NCBI GenBank assembly: GCA_023301795.1
Contig: JALZVU010000008.1
Location: forward strand, 100,200-164,199
Length of the DNA stretch: 64,000 nt
Reading direction: 5' to 3'
DNA from: Granulosicoccus sp.
GTDB lineage: Bacteria > Pseudomonadota > Gammaproteobacteria > Granulosicoccales > Granulosicoccaceae
Within the stretch, counting starts at the first letter, position 1; every line of letters starts with the position of its first letter. Shown here piece by piece: positions 63,166 through 64,000 of the stretch. The notes under the pieces were generated by a model. The model had not been told where the DNA came from. It saw only the letters and a program-made list of their open reading frames with translations, and searched no databases. Made by a program: the position numbers and the translations under genes.

Positions 63166-64000
63166 ATGAACCAAACCCCGACGCTAAAGATCATGATTGC
63201 TGGCTTGGGCAACATGGGGAAAAGCCATGCGCTGGCGTGTCATCATCACCCAGGCTTTGAGGTTGTTGCTCTGGTTAACCGCTCAACGCCTGAGCTTGCC
63301 GAGGAGTTACAACAAATTCCTTTGTATAACGACTATTACAAGGCACTTGAAAGTGTTGAATGTGAAGTGGTCTCGATTAACACGTATTCGGACTCACATG
63401 CAGAATTTGCTATTGCAGCATTGGATGCTGGAAAACATGTATTTCTGGAAAAGCCCATGGCAACCACAGTTGTCGATGCACAAGCGGTTGTAGAAGCGGC
63501 ACAACGCAACAACCGCAAGCTGGTGGTTGGTTATATTCTCAGGCATCACCCCTCATGGGTTAAGTTGATTGACGAAGCGCGAACACTGGGAGGGCCCTTT
63601 GTGTTCCGACTTAATCTGAACCAGCAATCATCCGGTGCCACCTGGCAAACTCATCAGCAACTTATGCAGTCCACGTCCCCTATTGTGGATTGTGGCGTGC
63701 ACTATGTTGATGTCATGTGTCAGATAACTGATGCCATGCCGGTGTATGTCAGCGGTATGGGTTTGCGGCTAAGTGACGATTTACCCAAGGCCATGTACAA
63801 CTACGGGCATTTTCAGGTGCGTTTTGATGATGATTCGGTGGGATGGTACGAAGCTGGCTGGGGGCCAATGATGTCTGAGACTGCATTTTTTGTTAAAGAC
63901 ATTATCTCGCCGAATGGTGCTGTGTCCATTGTAATGGACGAGGGTGCGCGTTCAGATGACATCGACACACATACGCGTACATCACGAATAAGGATACATC
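63166..64000 (+). CDS. Gfo/Idh/MocA-family oxidoreductase, cut by window end
   Basis: The frame starts at ATG 63166, with AGGAG 10 bases upstream, and is still open at the right edge after 278 codons. The N-terminal Rossmann motif GLGNMGKSHALA and the family's EKPMATT stretch (FLEKP) mark an NAD(P)-dependent oxidoreductase, usually acting on sugars, inositol or amino-sugar derivatives. A later DCGVHYVDVM matches the catalytic D-x-G-x-H region. It follows the peptide-transporter ATPase by 15 bases and is probably in the same operon, suggesting the transported compound may not be a plain peptide. Confidence 0.85.
   Translation, partial: MNQTPTLKIMIAGLGNMGKSHALACHHHPGFEVVALVNRSTPELAEELQQIPLYNDYYKALESVECEVVSINTYSDSHAEFAIAALDAGKHVFLEKPMATTVVDAQAVVEAAQRNNRKLVVGYILRHHPSWVKLIDEARTLGGPFVFRLNLNQQSSGATWQTHQQLMQSTSPIVDCGVHYVDVMCQITDAMPVYVSGMGLRLSDDLPKAMYNYGHFQVRFDDDSVGWYEAGWGPMMSETAFFVKDIISPNGAVSIVMDEGARSDDIDTHTRTSRIRIH

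Overview
The window is a 64 kb chromosomal stretch of a Gram-negative gammaproteobacterium, probably marine and possibly Granulosicoccus-like. That guess rests on gene content: a XoxF-type quinoprotein locus, a divergent cytochrome c4/EngB pair, a PilU ATPase, an OmpA-type protein and many solute-binding ABC transporters. The lineage name is an inference from content, not a sequence match. I see no rRNA, tRNA, CRISPR array, insertion sequence or prophage.

Region 1 (1-20 kb) is the main feature. It is a periplasmic PQQ-alcohol oxidation island built around a lanthanide-type methanol dehydrogenase, XoxF (15795-17579). The inferred metal ligands Glu205, Asn282, Asp324 and Asp326 are all present. 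Upstream on the same strand lie a PedF-like cytochrome c, a XoxJ/MxaJ-type binding protein, a fused SoxYZ-like carrier and a metallo-beta-lactamase-fold hydrolase. Divergent from these is an ABC-2 type ATPase/permease pair of the kind linked to PQQ dehydrogenases and lanthanide uptake (PedA1/PedC, LutE/LutF). Further left is a NitT/TauT-type ABC transporter, then a leftward operon of eight genes: a CxxxCW rhodanese-like PQQ protein, a MoxR ATPase, a DUF58 protein, a DUF4381 protein, two von Willebrand A proteins, a TPR protein and BatD. This matches the Bat / MxaRSACKL layout, so a metal- or cofactor-loading machine for XoxF is a reasonable hypothesis. A LuxR-type response regulator and a soluble hybrid histidine kinase to the right of xoxF probably control the island.

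Region 2 (20-34 kb) holds an OmpA-like protein, tryptophanyl-tRNA synthetase with a type II asparaginase, and a two-gene operon encoding a caspase/C13-fold protein that appears to have lost its catalytic residues plus a small membrane protein. That operon has a six-copy heptanucleotide tract upstream. Next come a carbohydrate-type ABC transporter with a bicupin protein, a DNA-binding regulator with a periplasmic-binding-like domain, and a lone TupA tungstate-binding protein.

Region 3 (34-45 kb) contains hisC, an outer-membrane-like hypothetical protein, a metallophosphoesterase, cytochrome c4 divergent from engB, and a complete five-gene branched-chain-amino-acid-type (HAAT) ABC transporter. 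A strong hairpin separates the binding-protein gene from the permease genes.

Region 4 (44.5-56 kb) has pilU with a long acidic tail, an auxin-efflux-type carrier, a gluconate catabolism group (6-phosphogluconate dehydrogenase, a 2-hydroxyacid dehydrogenase, gluconokinase, an SMP-30 lactonase and an MFS transporter), a vWA lipoprotein, an AI-2E family permease and a Crp/Fnr-type regulator. Region 5 (56-64 kb) is a peptide ABC transporter operon with an M24 peptidase inserted after the binding-protein gene, ending in a Gfo/Idh/MocA oxidoreductase cut by the window edge. An EVE-domain gene tail is cut by the left edge.
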